Positions 42,562 through 51,882 of a stretch of 64,000 bases of DNA are shown piece by piece. The stretch spans positions 1,984,001-2,048,000 of the forward strand of contig NZ_CP097289.1 in NCBI RefSeq assembly GCF_023498005.1, read 5' to 3'. Positions within the stretch are counted from its first letter, which is position 1. Each line of letters starts with the position of its first letter. The notes under the pieces were generated by a model, which was not told the origin of the DNA, ran no database searches, and worked only from the letters and a program-made list of their open reading frames with translations. The stretch comes from Streptomyces durmitorensis (GTDB taxonomy: Bacteria; Actinomycetota; Actinomycetes; Streptomycetales; Streptomycetaceae). Position numbers and translations under genes: made by a program.

Positions 42562-43327
42562 ACGGCAGCGCGTTACCGCCCTCGATCCGGAAGGGCTCCC
42601 CGGCGACGGTCAGATTGCCGCCCCCGGCCTCGGCGACCAGCAGCAGCCCCGCCGCGTGGTCCCAGGCGAGCTCCCAGGAGAACGCGACCGCGTCCAACTC
42701 CCCCTTGGCTATGGCCAAATACTCGAGCCCCGCCGAACCGCAGGGCCGCGGCGCGACGCCCTCCACGCGGAGGCCGAGCAGCGCGCGCTTCTGCTCGGGG
42801 GTGGTGAAGTCCGGGTGCGAGGTCGCCACTTCGAGCACTTCGCCCGGAGAACCGGCCACCAGGCGCTCCCCGTCAAGCCAGGCGCCCTTGCCGCGCACCG
42901 CGACGGCCATCTCGTCAAGCGCCGGGGCGTACGTCCAGGAGGCGAGCACCTCTCCGCGCCACGCCAGGGCGATCAGCATGCAGAATCCGGGGTCGCCGTG
43001 CACGAACTGCCGGGTGCCGTCGACCGGGTCGACGATCCACACCGGTGCGTCGGTGCCTATCGCCTCGTACGTCGAGGGGTCCGCGTGCACGGCTTCCTCG
43101 CCCACGACGAGGGAGCCCGGGAGCAGGGTGGTGAGTGCCTCCGTCAGCTGCTCCTCGGCGAGCCGGTCGGCCACCGTCACGAGGTCGTGCGGTCCGCTCT
43201 TCTGGACGACTTCGCCCTCGGCGAGCTGCCGGAATCTCGGCATGACCTCGGCTGCGGCGGCCTTGCGGAGGGCTTCTTCGACGTCGGGAACGCCACGTAC
43301 AAGAAAGTCTTCGATCACTTCGATCAT
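42497..43327 (-). CDS. Inositol-monophosphatase-family phosphatase
   Basis: The protein has 276 residues. The ribosome site before ATG 43327 is weak. Li-sensitive phosphatase motifs are complete: GEEAVH with Glu77/Glu78, the metal loop WIVDPVDGTRQFVHG with Asp100 and Asp103, and WDHAAGLLLVAEAGG with the third-metal Asp. This places it in the IMPase/FBPase/CysQ superfamily; whether it acts on inositol phosphate, histidinol phosphate or PAP cannot be decided. It is cytoplasmic. It ends inside the convergent S1-like gene. Confidence 0.9.
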   Translation of the reverse strand: MIEVIEDFLVRGVPDVEEALRKAAAAEVMPRFRQLAEGEVVQKSGPHDLVTVADRLAEEQLTEALTTLLPGSLVVGEEAVHADPSTYEAIGTDAPVWIVDPVDGTRQFVHGDPGFCMLIALAWRGEVLASWTYAPALDEMAVAVRGKGAWLDGERLVAGSPGEVLEVATSHPDFTTPEQKRALLGLRVEGVAPRPCGSAGLEYLAIAKGELDAVAFSWELAWDHAAGLLLVAEAGGGNLTVAGEPFRIEGGNALPFTAARDAATADRVVELLSAAV

Positions 43328-43456
43328 GCATCCATGAGAGCACGCCGGACTGACAATCCGTACGGCTCGGAGGTACGGGACATGGATTCGAGATGAATCC
43401 CACGTGGCCTGGCCCCTGGGCCCTGTCTGTACCTCGTTCCCCGCGTCCCTAGCTGC

Positions 43457-43537
43457 ACGAACAGGCCCTTCCCACCCACCCGCCCGTTCACCCCGCATCC
43501 GCCCCTGGACGAACAAGCCTTCCCGCCCACCCGCCCG
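43457..43537. repeat. Imperfect direct repeat in intergenic DNA
   Basis: Two blocks of 29-30 bp (43457-43486 and 43509-43537), both starting ACGAACA and ending CCCACCCGCCCG, are 52 bp apart. They lie in the 288-bp gap between the phosphatase gene and the Abhydrolase_9 gene. Neither looks coding. This is a small local duplication. Confidence 0.55.
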
Positions 43538-43615
43538 ATTGCCCCGCGGTGCCCAGGATGGGTGGGGGCGGGGCTCCCCGCGCTCACCAGCCGAAGCAGC
43601 CCCCGCGGCACCACC

Positions 43616-45466
43616 TCAGTACGGCGCCTCCCGCTCTTCCATGTGCCGGCGTAGCCGCTCCGTGTCCTTCTCGCCCCACCCCTCCCGGGGAACAATCGCC
43701 GCCCACCCGTCCACCGGCCCCGCCCCGTACCGGTGACCGTGCGGTGCCTCGACGCCGTACGACACCGCCATGTCCACCGACGTCTGCCAGAAGGTGACGA
43801 CGGGGAACCACCTGATGGCCGGGGTGATGTCCGGGCCCAGCGGGTCGTCGAGCCACTGCGGGCGGTGCAGGAGCAGGGCGGAGGACCACCAGACGACCGG
43901 GTCGGACGCGTTCTGCAGGTACACCACCCGCGGGTGGCCCCACGCCCCGTCCGGCCGCTTCAGATCCCGCTCGGGGAACTGCGCGAACCGCACGTTCCTG
44001 CCCTCGTCGTACAGCGGTCGCCACACCGGACTCCCCGCGTCCCGGTGGTCGCGGATCTCCTGCGACATCGGCGCGAAGTTGGGCGTGCCGACGATCAGCG
44101 CCCCGTCCGTCCGGGCCAGCAGATCGTCCACCCCGTCGAACGACGACTCGATCGCGAACCCGCCCAGGCTCTCCCCGGTGACCACGAGCCGGGGCCGGTC
44201 GTCCTCCGGAAGGGCGGACCACTTCGCGAGGACCGCGTCGACGAGCCGGCTCGTGGCCTGCGCGGCGCGCTCCTTGTCGACGAGGAAGGAGACCCAGCTC
44301 GGCAGGTAGGAGTACTGGACGGCGACGATGGCCGTGTCGCCGTCGTGCATGTACTCCAGGGGTTCACTGATGTCGGCGTTGACCCAGCCGGTCCCCGTGG
44401 TCCCGGCGATGGCCAGGACGTCCCGGTCGAACGCGCCGGTCCGCTCCAGCTCCTCCACCGCGAGCCGGGCCTTGGCCTCGAACGGGTCCCGGCTGCTGAA
44501 GGCCTCCGGTGCCGACGCGCTGACGTAGACCCGCACGGGGTCCTTCGCGGGCCTGCCCGTGTACTGGGTGATCTGCTCCCCCGTAGGTGTGGACCCCGCG
44601 AAGTTGCGGCCCTGGAATCCGAGGTCCTGCCAGCGCAGGAGCGAGCCGGGCCCTCCGGAGACCAGCGGCGAGGTCGGCCGGCGGATGCCCTCCTTGGTGC
44701 CGCCGTTCGTCGCGTAGGCGATGCGATCGGCGAGGTCGATGACGCCGCGCTGGAAGACGACGTCGCGCAGCCCGATCGTGACGATCAGCGCGCTGAGCGC
44801 GACGCCGAGGCCGATGGCGACGGGCAGCGGCACGAACCGGTGCAGGGCGCGGATCAGCCTGCGTGCCCCGAGGCGGATGCCACGGGCCACGAACAGGAAC
44901 AGGGCCCAGAGCAGGACGGCGATCAGCATGATGACCGGCGTGTGCCAGGCCATCGACGGCGGCAGCCCCTGGAGCTCGCGCAGGCGGCGCTGCGCGTGGT
45001 CGCTCTCGGCGATCAGCCACACCGTGAGGACGAGCCCGATGAGCCAGTACGCCTGCCAGAGACGCGCCCGCGCCTTCTCGCTCGGCCGCCACCGGAACAG
45101 CACACGGCACACGGTGGCGACGATCGACCCGAGGCCGTATCCGATGGCCGCCGTGATCCCTCCGACGACGCCCTGCAGCAACCAGGGCCGGGGCACGAGG
45201 GACGGCGTGAGGGAGAGCCAGAAGAAGACGGTGCCGACGCAGGCTGCCGTGAGGTCAGGCCAGCGTCTGACCAGGTAGGTGGAGTCGGGCCGTTCCCAGT
45301 ACGGCTTCCTGACGATGGCGCCGCCGCGCCGCACGATCCACCGCCGAGCGTCCGCCAAGGGCGAATCCTTCGTCAACCGCCTCAGCTCCGAGGTCCGGCG
45401 CGGCCGTCCGGTGACGGATGTCCCCGGCAAAGGGCGCGCGACCCCATGCTCACCCAGCCCCCCCAT
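43616..45466 (-). CDS. Membrane-anchored alpha/beta hydrolase (Abhydrolase_9 family)
   Basis: With ATG 45466 the product has 616 residues; a GTG eight codons upstream is possible and no start has a clean ribosome site. An N-terminal membrane part with about five helices (about 70-245: LTAACVGTVFFWLSLTPSLV, MAWHTPVIMLIAVLLWALFL, FVPLPVAIGLGVALSALIVT) is followed by an extracytoplasmic hydrolase with the nucleophile elbow GESLGGFAIESSF. Together this matches the Abhydrolase_9_N plus Abhydrolase_9 pair. The acyl substrate is unknown, probably a cell-envelope lipid or ester. It follows the PLC-like gene on the same strand. Confidence 0.82.
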   Translation of the reverse strand: MGGLGEHGVARPLPGTSVTGRPRRTSELRRLTKDSPLADARRWIVRRGGAIVRKPYWERPDSTYLVRRWPDLTAACVGTVFFWLSLTPSLVPRPWLLQGVVGGITAAIGYGLGSIVATVCRVLFRWRPSEKARARLWQAYWLIGLVLTVWLIAESDHAQRRLRELQGLPPSMAWHTPVIMLIAVLLWALFLFVARGIRLGARRLIRALHRFVPLPVAIGLGVALSALIVTIGLRDVVFQRGVIDLADRIAYATNGGTKEGIRRPTSPLVSGGPGSLLRWQDLGFQGRNFAGSTPTGEQITQYTGRPAKDPVRVYVSASAPEAFSSRDPFEAKARLAVEELERTGAFDRDVLAIAGTTGTGWVNADISEPLEYMHDGDTAIVAVQYSYLPSWVSFLVDKERAAQATSRLVDAVLAKWSALPEDDRPRLVVTGESLGGFAIESSFDGVDDLLARTDGALIVGTPNFAPMSQEIRDHRDAGSPVWRPLYDEGRNVRFAQFPERDLKRPDGAWGHPRVVYLQNASDPVVWWSSALLLHRPQWLDDPLGPDITPAIRWFPVVTFWQTSVDMAVSYGVEAPHGHRYGAGPVDGWAAIVPREGWGEKDTERLRRHMEEREAPY

Positions 45467-45502
45467 ACCTCGCAATTCAACCCAAAACACACATCCACCC
45501 CA

Positions 45503-47680
45503 CTACCGCTCCGCATTCAGCGCATCCACCGCTCCCCTCGCATCGCCGATGTTCAGGTAGTCGACGGCGACGAAGTTCACCGGCCTGCCGCGCTGCCGCT
45601 CGCAGTCGTGCACGCGGTCGAGCACCGCCTCGCGCCGGTTGACCGTGCCCGCGTCGAGGCGGCTGCCGCCGTCGATGGTGATGAAGTGGTTGAGCAGGAA
45701 GAGCCGCTTGTCCTCGCCGCCCCGGTGCGGGGCGCAGGTCATGTCCGCGGGGCTGCGGAAGGCGAACGGGGTCTCCATGCCGTACCGGTAGAAGTTGCGG
45801 TACCAAGGCTGGGGCCCGTCCTCGCGCTCGGCGAACACCACGAGGCGCCGACCGCTGTCGATCATGTCGCCGAGCTCGGGCCACGGCTCGTCCGGGTCGG
45901 GGTCGGGTGTGAACAGCAGGTCCGTGAGCCCGGCCTCCTCGAAGGCGGCCGCGGTGTCGTCGGCGCCGACGGCGTCCTGCACGATCAGCGTGACCACGTC
46001 GGTGGGGTGGGCGCGCAGCCAGTCGCCCGTCTCGCGCAGCGTGGGCACGAGGCCGATCGCCCCGGCACGGCACACCGAGTGGCAGAGCCACAGGCCGTCA
46101 CGGGGCGGGTTGAACTTGTTGATCGCGGCCTTGATCTGCCCTTGGAGGCGGGGCGAGAAGTCCGAGCCCTTCAGGCGCTCGGCGATCTGCTCGGGCCCCT
46201 CCCAGGTGTAGGTGTCGATCTGCAGGGCGCGTACGCCGTCGTTGAGCTGGGCCGTGATGCCGGGGTCCTGGAGCGGCCCGATGAACTGGTCGGCCGTGGT
46301 GGACATCGCGTTGTGCGAGGTGAGCTGGGCGATCTCGTCGTACGGGCGGTCGCAGAGCCGGGCGCTGCCCTGACAGGCCCGCGGTTCGGAGCGGCCGACC
46401 GCGAGCGGGGCCAGGACGACGCCCCCGAGCGCGGCCCCGGCCACTCCGACGGCGAGCACCTGGACCCGCCGAGGGCTGACCGTGAGGGCCGGTCCCGCCT
46501 GCCACACCCAGCTGACGGTGACGAGCAGGGCGCCCGCCGCGAGCAGGATGTACGCGGTCGCGGTGGCCGTGCCGATGATGCCGTCCAGGGCGGCGTTCCC
46601 CACGTCGTCGACGAGCCGCGCCAGGGACTGCGGCCAGGACGCGGGCGCAGTGATCACCCCGTCGTCCGTGGCCGCGCGGGCGAACAGGGCGGCAAGGCCG
46701 GTCAGGAGTCCGCCCGCGGCGAGCGCCCAGCCGAGCCCCATCAGGCGCCGTGCGGGGGCCCGCGGCCCGGAGAACCACAGGAACGCCAGGGCGGCGACGC
46801 CCAGCAGGGCTGCGATCGGTTCGACCACCTCCTGGGCGAGGTGCGTGACGGAGCGCGCCCGGTGCAGCGGGGCGAGCGCGTCCTGCGACGTGTCGAGATC
46901 CGCGGTGATGTCCCAGGTGTCGCCGCCCACGGTCGTCCGCAGCTGCTCGGTGGCCAGGCGCGTGCGGTCGGAGACGGCCTCGGGGCCTACGGCGGCGAGC
47001 GCCGACGCCACGTCACCGCTCTCCATGGCCACCTCGACCTCGGGACGCAGAGCGTCACGGCGATCCTCGGGCACCACCTGGAGCAGCGCGCGGGCCGCGG
47101 TGACGGCCTGCTCCCTGGACAGTTCCAAGGCGGGAAGGCCGGTGGGCGGCTCTCCGGTGGTCACGCTCCGCGCCGCGCTGTTCAGGTCCGTCAGGAACGC
47201 GGGGAAGTCGGGCTCGGGCTGCCGCTGCACGGAGGCGACGAGATCGCCGAAGTACGTCTGGGCCAGGTCGCCGACATTGGTGAGCACCGGCCGCAGGTCC
47301 GCCGTGAGGCGCAGCGTGTCGTGCTCGCCCCGCAGATAGCCGGTCACCTCCTCGATCTGCCGGTCGGCCATGGCGCGCAAGGTCTCCGGGGGAAGCACGA
47401 TCTTCAGGTTGGACGTCACGGCCGCCTCCGGGACCGGCAGCCGCCCCAGCAGGTCACGGGCGACCGGGAGGCTCTGCGGGTCGACCAGGACTTCGTTGTA
47501 GAGGCGGTCGTAGGCGTGCTGGTCCTTCAGCACGCCTTGGTGGAAGCCGGGGCTGAGGACTGTGCCGCGCGCCGTGGCCGTCGTGGCGAGGACCGCCACG
47601 CACAGCACCGCCACGACCCAGGCGACGGGCCGGAGCCGGCGCAGGCGCCGGCTCCGCTGGCCTGACGCGCGCTCTTCCAT
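45503..47680 (-). CDS. Membrane-tethered phosphatidylinositol-specific phospholipase C-like protein
   Basis: The protein has 725 residues. After a basic head and one anchor helix (WVVAVLCVAVLATTATARGT) there is a large extracytoplasmic helical part (about 45-280), a membrane region of four helices (about 285-425), then a C-terminal PLC-like TIM barrel. Catalytic histidines are His456 in AQLTSHNAMS and His534 in DGLWLCHSVC, spaced as in PI-PLC X-type domains; the acidic residues in LQIDTYTWEGPEQ fit the metal or inositol site. Bacterial members cleave PI without calcium. Substrate here is unknown. It is transcribed with the downstream Abhydrolase_9 gene (gap under 40 bp). Confidence 0.82.
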   Translation of the reverse strand: MEERASGQRSRRLRRLRPVAWVVAVLCVAVLATTATARGTVLSPGFHQGVLKDQHAYDRLYNEVLVDPQSLPVARDLLGRLPVPEAAVTSNLKIVLPPETLRAMADRQIEEVTGYLRGEHDTLRLTADLRPVLTNVGDLAQTYFGDLVASVQRQPEPDFPAFLTDLNSAARSVTTGEPPTGLPALELSREQAVTAARALLQVVPEDRRDALRPEVEVAMESGDVASALAAVGPEAVSDRTRLATEQLRTTVGGDTWDITADLDTSQDALAPLHRARSVTHLAQEVVEPIAALLGVAALAFLWFSGPRAPARRLMGLGWALAAGGLLTGLAALFARAATDDGVITAPASWPQSLARLVDDVGNAALDGIIGTATATAYILLAAGALLVTVSWVWQAGPALTVSPRRVQVLAVGVAGAALGGVVLAPLAVGRSEPRACQGSARLCDRPYDEIAQLTSHNAMSTTADQFIGPLQDPGITAQLNDGVRALQIDTYTWEGPEQIAERLKGSDFSPRLQGQIKAAINKFNPPRDGLWLCHSVCRAGAIGLVPTLRETGDWLRAHPTDVVTLIVQDAVGADDTAAAFEEAGLTDLLFTPDPDPDEPWPELGDMIDSGRRLVVFAEREDGPQPWYRNFYRYGMETPFAFRSPADMTCAPHRGGEDKRLFLLNHFITIDGGSRLDAGTVNRREAVLDRVHDCERQRGRPVNFVAVDYLNIGDARGAVDALNAER

Positions 47681-47775
47681 GTCTTCAGGTTGAGTCCCCT
47701 GCGTACACGCGGCGACTCGGTACGCGGCTCCGACCTCCGGTCGCCGCGTGCGCGGGACGCCCGCACGATGGACCC

Positions 47776-48570
47776 GTGCACGCCCGACGCCCCTCCTCGC
47801 GGCACCCGCGGCTGTTGCGGCGTCCGCGGCTCTTGCGGCTCTTGCGGCGTCCGCGGCTCTTGCGGCTCTTGCGGCGTCCGGTCGCGACGGCCACCGCCGT
47901 CGCCGCCACCGTCGCCGTCCTCGTGCTCAGCAACCTCGCGAACAACCGGTGGGCGCAGTCCCTGAGCCTCCCCCTCTCCCTGCTGGCCACGGCGGTGCTG
48001 CTCGCGATCGTGTACTGGTCGGGCGGGCGGTGGGCCGACGTGGGCCTCGCGCGCGGCACCCTCGTGCGCGGTCTGTGCTGGGCGCTCGCCCTGATCGGAG
48101 TCGTCGCCGCGGGGTACGCCGTCGCCGCCGCGCTGCCGCTCACCCGCGGCCTGTTCGAGGATCAGCGGCAGAGCGGTCTGAGCGGGGGCGAGGTCGCGCT
48201 GCGTGTGCTGGTGACGGTTCCGTTCGGGACGGTCCTGCTGGAGGAGGTGGCCTTCCGGGGCGTCCTGTTCGGGCTGCTCCTGCGCTCGCGCGGGCCGCTC
48301 GCCGCGACCCTGGTCTCGTCGGGGCTCTTCGGTCTCTGGCACATCCTGCCGTCGCTCGGGCTCGCCGACGCCAAGCCCGCGCTCGGCGGCGCCTTCGGGC
48401 ACTCGGTCCTCGGTGTGATCGTCGTCGACGCCGGAGCGGTCCTCTTCACGGCACTGGCGGGCTGTCTCTTCTGCGAACTGCGCCGCCGCAGCGGAAGCCT
48501 GCTCGCCCCCATGGGGCTGCACTGGGCCACGAATGCCCTCGGGTACGTCTTCGGCTTCCTGCTGAGGTGA
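47776..48570 (+). CDS. CPBP-family intramembrane metalloprotease
   Basis: The protein has 264 residues from GTG 47776. The active-site motifs are LEEVAFRG (Glu156, Glu157), GLWHILPS with His189, and GLHWATNALG with His249, all within predicted membrane helices; this is the Rce1/Abi family. About seven helices. The first 35 residues are a basic, repetitive stretch (RRPRLLRLL twice) encoded by 27-bp DNA repeats; it may be a late addition, with the true core beginning near residue 36. Substrate unknown. Confidence 0.85.
   Translation: MHARRPSSRHPRLLRRPRLLRLLRRPRLLRLLRRPVATATAVAATVAVLVLSNLANNRWAQSLSLPLSLLATAVLLAIVYWSGGRWADVGLARGTLVRGLCWALALIGVVAAGYAVAAALPLTRGLFEDQRQSGLSGGEVALRVLVTVPFGTVLLEEVAFRGVLFGLLLRSRGPLAATLVSSGLFGLWHILPSLGLADAKPALGGAFGHSVLGVIVVDAGAVLFTALAGCLFCELRRRSGSLLAPMGLHWATNALGYVFGFLLR
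47817..47880. repeat. 27-bp tandem repeat in the start of the CPBP protease gene
   Basis: Two perfect 27-bp units (47817-47843 and 47844-47870) and a partial third encode the repeating basic-leucine segment RRPRLLRLL. Within each unit a shorter GCGGCTCTT step also repeats. The copy number is likely to vary between strains by slippage. Confidence 0.7.
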
Positions 48571-48637
48571 GCCGCCCCGGGTGAAATGCCACGGCCAGGG
48601 AACCGACATAGGGTGCATTTCATGGCGTAATTCCGTC

Positions 48638-48700
48638 TCTGGAGGCATCTCATCCGCCTCTGGTGGCTCCTCATCCGCCTCCGGAGGCACCTCATCCGCC
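48638..48700. repeat. Three 21-bp repeats upstream of the baeRF3-like gene
   Basis: Three consecutive 21-bp units, each ending CTCATCCGCC, lie 25 bp before the start of the next gene. They would encode SGG-SSA-type heptads in one frame but sit outside any convincing gene. They differ from each other at two to four positions. Confidence 0.65.
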
Positions 48701-48725
48701 GCCCCGCCCCGAAAGGGTCACCCCC

Positions 48726-49820
48726 ATGCACCCCTCCCTCAACCCGGCCACCCTGGCCGGGCTGCGTCGGCCGCGCCCCTATCCCGCCGTCACGGTCCTG
48801 CTGCCGACCCACCGCAGGGAGCCGGACAACGCGCAGGATCCCGTGCGGCTGCGCAACCTCGTCGCCGAGGCCAAGGAGCGCCTGAAGTCCGACCCGGCCG
48901 TGGCCAGGGAGCAGCGGATCGAGGTGGCCGCGCAGTTGGACCAGGCGGTGGCGGAGATCGACCTCGTGCACGCCGAGGACGGACTCGCCCTCTTCGCCGC
49001 CCCCGGGGAGCACCAGGTGTGGTCGCTCGCCAGGACGGTGCCGTCGCGCGTGGTGCTCTCGGACACCTTCCTGACGCGCAACGTCGTCGCGGCCCAGGCC
49101 GCCGAGCGCCCGTACTGGGTCCTCACCATCTCGGCCGACCGCGTCTCGCTGTGGAGCGGCACCGCCGAGCGGGTCACCGAACACAAGGCGGACGGGTTCC
49201 CGCTGACCAGGAGCCTGGAGGACCCGGACGCCGAGCGCAAGGAGCGGATCGGCGACCTGCCGAGCACCTACCGCGACGAGCAGACCCGCAAGTTCCTGCG
49301 CGAGGCGGACCTGTCCACGGCCAGTGTGCTCCGCGCCCATCCGCGCCCCCTGTTCGTGGCAGGGGAGGCCGCGGCGCTGTCCCTCCTCGACGGCGCGGGC
49401 ACGGTCATCAAGGAGGCCGGCCGGGTGTCGCACGGCGGCCTCGCGCACGGCCCGGCGGACGCGGTGCGGCAGGCGGTACGCCCCTTCCTCGCCGCCCAGG
49501 ACAACAGCGAACTCGACTCCGTACTGCATGAGTTGGACGCGGCGCAGGGCCGACGCCAGTACGCCGCCGGTCTCGACGAGGTCTGGCAGAACGTGACGAC
49601 GGACCGGGTACGCCTCCTCGCCGTGGAGGACACCTACCAGGCGACCGTGCGCGACGACGGCGGACATCTGGTGCCGGCCGACGCGGACGACCTCGACGCG
49701 GTGGACGACGTCGTCGACGACATCGTCGAGCGGGCCCTGGACACCGGCGCACAGGTCCACTTCGTACCCGAAGGCGCGCTCGCCGACCGGGGCCGGATCG
49801 CCTGCGCCCTGCGCTACTGA
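48726..49820 (+). CDS. baeRF3-like (bacterial eRF1-related) protein
   Basis: The protein has 364 residues. ATG 48726 follows GAAAGGGTCACCCCC. It opens with LNPATLAGLRRPRPYPAVTV and LPTHRREPDNAQDPVRLRNL, which I associate with the bacterial archaeo-eukaryotic release-factor-like family 3. The middle carries an eRF1 domain-2-like strand order (VWSLARTVPSRVVLSDTFLT) and the last part (ADADDLDAVDDVVDDIVERA; DTGAQVHFVPEGALAD) is like eRF1 domain 3/L7Ae. No GGQ is present, so it is not a classic peptide-release factor. Proposed roles in the literature are ribosome rescue or RNA-linked stress. It is cytoplasmic. Confidence 0.7.
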   Translation: MHPSLNPATLAGLRRPRPYPAVTVLLPTHRREPDNAQDPVRLRNLVAEAKERLKSDPAVAREQRIEVAAQLDQAVAEIDLVHAEDGLALFAAPGEHQVWSLARTVPSRVVLSDTFLTRNVVAAQAAERPYWVLTISADRVSLWSGTAERVTEHKADGFPLTRSLEDPDAERKERIGDLPSTYRDEQTRKFLREADLSTASVLRAHPRPLFVAGEAAALSLLDGAGTVIKEAGRVSHGGLAHGPADAVRQAVRPFLAAQDNSELDSVLHELDAAQGRRQYAAGLDEVWQNVTTDRVRLLAVEDTYQATVRDDGGHLVPADADDLDAVDDVVDDIVERALDTGAQVHFVPEGALADRGRIACALRY

Positions 49821-49886
49821 CACCCCTCACGACCAGCAACAGGTAACAGGTAACAAGCAACAGCAGCAGGGAAAGGACCGCACCGA

Positions 49887-50543
49887 ATGAACCCGATGCC
49901 GCCCCGCGGGAAGCGGCGCCCCGCACGCCGCAGGCCCGCGGTGTCCGCCGCCCTCACGCTCGCCGCCACGGTGACGGCCGCCGCCGCCCTGGTGTCGTGC
50001 AGCACCGACAGCGACGCCCCGTCGGCCGAGGGCAGCCGGACGGTGAGCGAACGGCCGACCGCGCCCGACTCGTCGTCGTTCTCGGAGAAGACCGCCTCTC
50101 CGTTGAAGTCGCAGGCCTCGGAGGCCGCCGAGTCCGCCCGTGCCTCGGCCTCAGCGGCCGAGGCCTCCGCCTCGGAGCGCGCGGACGAGTTCGAGGCGTC
50201 CGTGTCCGCCGACACGGAACGGGCCAACCAGGCCGCCAAGGACGCCCTGAAGGACGTCGACGGGCGGGGCAACGCGATGTCCGACGTCTCCATGACGGGC
50301 AAGCCGCGCTCCGAGACCGGCGGTGTGCTCGCCTCCGTGGTGACCTTCACCAACAGGACCGACAAGACGGCCGACTTCGCCGTGCAGGTCGACTTCGTGG
50401 ACTCATCGGGCAAGACCGCGGAGACCCGCTACGTCGGCACGGAGAACCTCGAACCGGGCAAGCGCGCCCAGCGGTACGCGATCAGCCACGAGCCCCCGGA
50501 GCCGAAGCTCTCCGCGAAGCTGGTCAAGGCCCAGCGGTACTGA
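49887..50543 (+). CDS. Secreted lipoprotein, FxLYD-like
   Basis: The protein has 218 residues. ATG 49887 has a good GGGAAAGGACC site. The basic N-terminus and hydrophobic core end in a lipobox AALVSC with Cys38. The next 90 residues are Ala/Ser/Glu-rich and probably a coiled linker (SEAAESARASASAAEASASE). The C-terminal 90 residues (GGVLASVVTFTNRTDKTADF; VGTENLEPGKRAQRYAISHE) form a beta-sandwich resembling FxLYD or DUF3426-type domains seen in actinobacterial lipoproteins. Function unknown. Confidence 0.75.
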   Translation: MNPMPPRGKRRPARRRPAVSAALTLAATVTAAAALVSCSTDSDAPSAEGSRTVSERPTAPDSSSFSEKTASPLKSQASEAAESARASASAAEASASERADEFEASVSADTERANQAAKDALKDVDGRGNAMSDVSMTGKPRSETGGVLASVVTFTNRTDKTADFAVQVDFVDSSGKTAETRYVGTENLEPGKRAQRYAISHEPPEPKLSAKLVKAQRY

Positions 50544-50565
50544 GCCCCCGTACCGCTGGGGAGCT

Positions 50566-51828
50566 TCAGAAGTCCACGGCGTCGCGGACGAGCGGGCACG
50601 TCATGCAGTGTCCGCCGCCGCGGCCCCGGCCGAGTTCGGCGCCGACGATGGTGATGACCTCGACGCCCGCCTTGCGCAGCAGCGTGTTGGTCTGGGTGTT
50701 GCGGTCGTAGGTGAAGACCACGCCCGGCTCCAGGGCGACGGCGTTGTTGCCGCTGTCCCACTGCTGCCGCTCGGAGGCGTAGACGTCCCCGCCCGTCTCG
50801 ATCACGCGCAGTTCGGGCAGGCGGAGCGACTTGGCGACCACGTCGACGAACGCGCGCGAGCCCTCGTCCGTGATCTCGACGCCCGACGCCTTGTCACCGG
50901 GACGCAGCGTGAAGGAGTGCACGGCGTCCATGATCTTCGGGTAGAGCGTGACGATGTCGCGGTCGGCGAAGGTGAAGACGGTGTCGAGGTGCATGGCGGC
51001 CCGCAGCTTGGGCATGCCGGCGACGATGACCTGCTCGGCCGCGCCGTTCTCGAACAGCGCGGAGGCGACCTGGGTGATGGCCTGCCGCGAGGTGCGCTCG
51101 CTCATGCCCATCAGGACGACGCCGTTGCCGACGGGCATGATGTCGCCGCCCTCGAACGTCGCCTGGCCCCAGTCGAGTTCGGGGTCGCCCCACCACACCG
51201 TGGCGCCGGTGAAGTCGGGGTGGAACCGGTAGACGGCCTTCATCAGGAGCGTCTCGTCGTGCCGGGCCGGCCAGTACAGCGGGTTGAGCGTGACGCCCCC
51301 GTACAGCCAGCACGTCGTGTCGCGCGTGTAGAGCGTGTTCGGCAGGGGCGGCATCAGGTATTCGCGTACGCCGGTGGATTCGCGCACGAGCGCGACATAG
51401 CCGGAGCGGAACTCGTCCGGCAGATCCGCGGTGGCAAGGCCCCCGATGAGGTACTCGGCGAGCTGCCGCGGCTCCAGTGTCTCCAGGAAGGCACGGGTGC
51501 CGTCGATGAGCCCGAGGCCGACCTCGTTCGCGGTGATCTTCCGGTCGAGGAGCCAGGTCCTTGCCTCGGGAATCGCCATGGTCTGCGCGAGGAGGTCGTG
51601 CAGCTCGACGACCTCGACGCCGCGCTGCTGGAGCTTGATGACGAAGTCCGCGTGGTCGCGCTGGGCGTTCTCCACCCACATGACGTCGTCGAAGAGCAGG
51701 TCGTCGGCGTTGGTGGGGGTCAGCCTGCGGTGTGCCAGTCCCGGCGCGCAGACCAGTACCTTGCGCAGCCTGCCGACCTCGGAGTGGACGCCGAACGTCG
51801 GTGCGGCGGGGGTGTCGTGGCTGGTCAC
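50566..51828 (-). CDS. arcA: Arginine deiminase
   Basis: The protein has 420 residues from GTG 51828. It shows the complete guanidino-modifying fold: start [20 protein letters not shown], the [11 protein letters not shown] segment, [21 protein letters not shown] and the nucleophile Cys408 in [10 protein letters not shown]. It converts arginine to citrulline and ammonia in the cytoplasm. The gene follows arcD on the same strand with 54 bp between them, so arginine import/ornithine export and the first catabolic step are together; the carbamate kinase and ornithine transcarbamylase genes are not in the window. Confidence 0.95.
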   Translation of the reverse strand: MTSHDTPAAPTFGVHSEVGRLRKVLVCAPGLAHRRLTPTNADDLLFDDVMWVENAQRDHADFVIKLQQRGVEVVELHDLLAQTMAIPEARTWLLDRKITANEVGLGLIDGTRAFLETLEPRQLAEYLIGGLATADLPDEFRSGYVALVRESTGVREYLMPPLPNTLYTRDTTCWLYGGVTLNPLYWPARHDETLLMKAVYRFHPDFTGATVWWGDPELDWGQATFEGGDIMPVGNGVVLMGMSERTSRQAITQVASALFENGAAEQVIVAGMPKLRAAMHLDTVFTFADRDIVTLYPKIMDAVHSFTLRPGDKASGVEITDEGSRAFVDVVAKSLRLPELRVIETGGDVYASERQQWDSGNNAVALEPGVVFTYDRNTQTNTLLRKAGVEVITIVGAELGRGRGGGHCMTCPLVRDAVDF

Positions 51829-51882
51829 GGTGCGCCTTTCGGTCGGTGGCGACAGGTTCGGGGGCGGGCCCGGCCGGTCCGG

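Noticed and set aside
43733..47665. A plus-strand open frame of about 1310 codons
   Set aside because: It is the antisense shadow of the Abhydrolase_9 and PLC-like genes; the composition (Gly, Asp, Val, His-rich without folds) is typical of GC-rich shadows.
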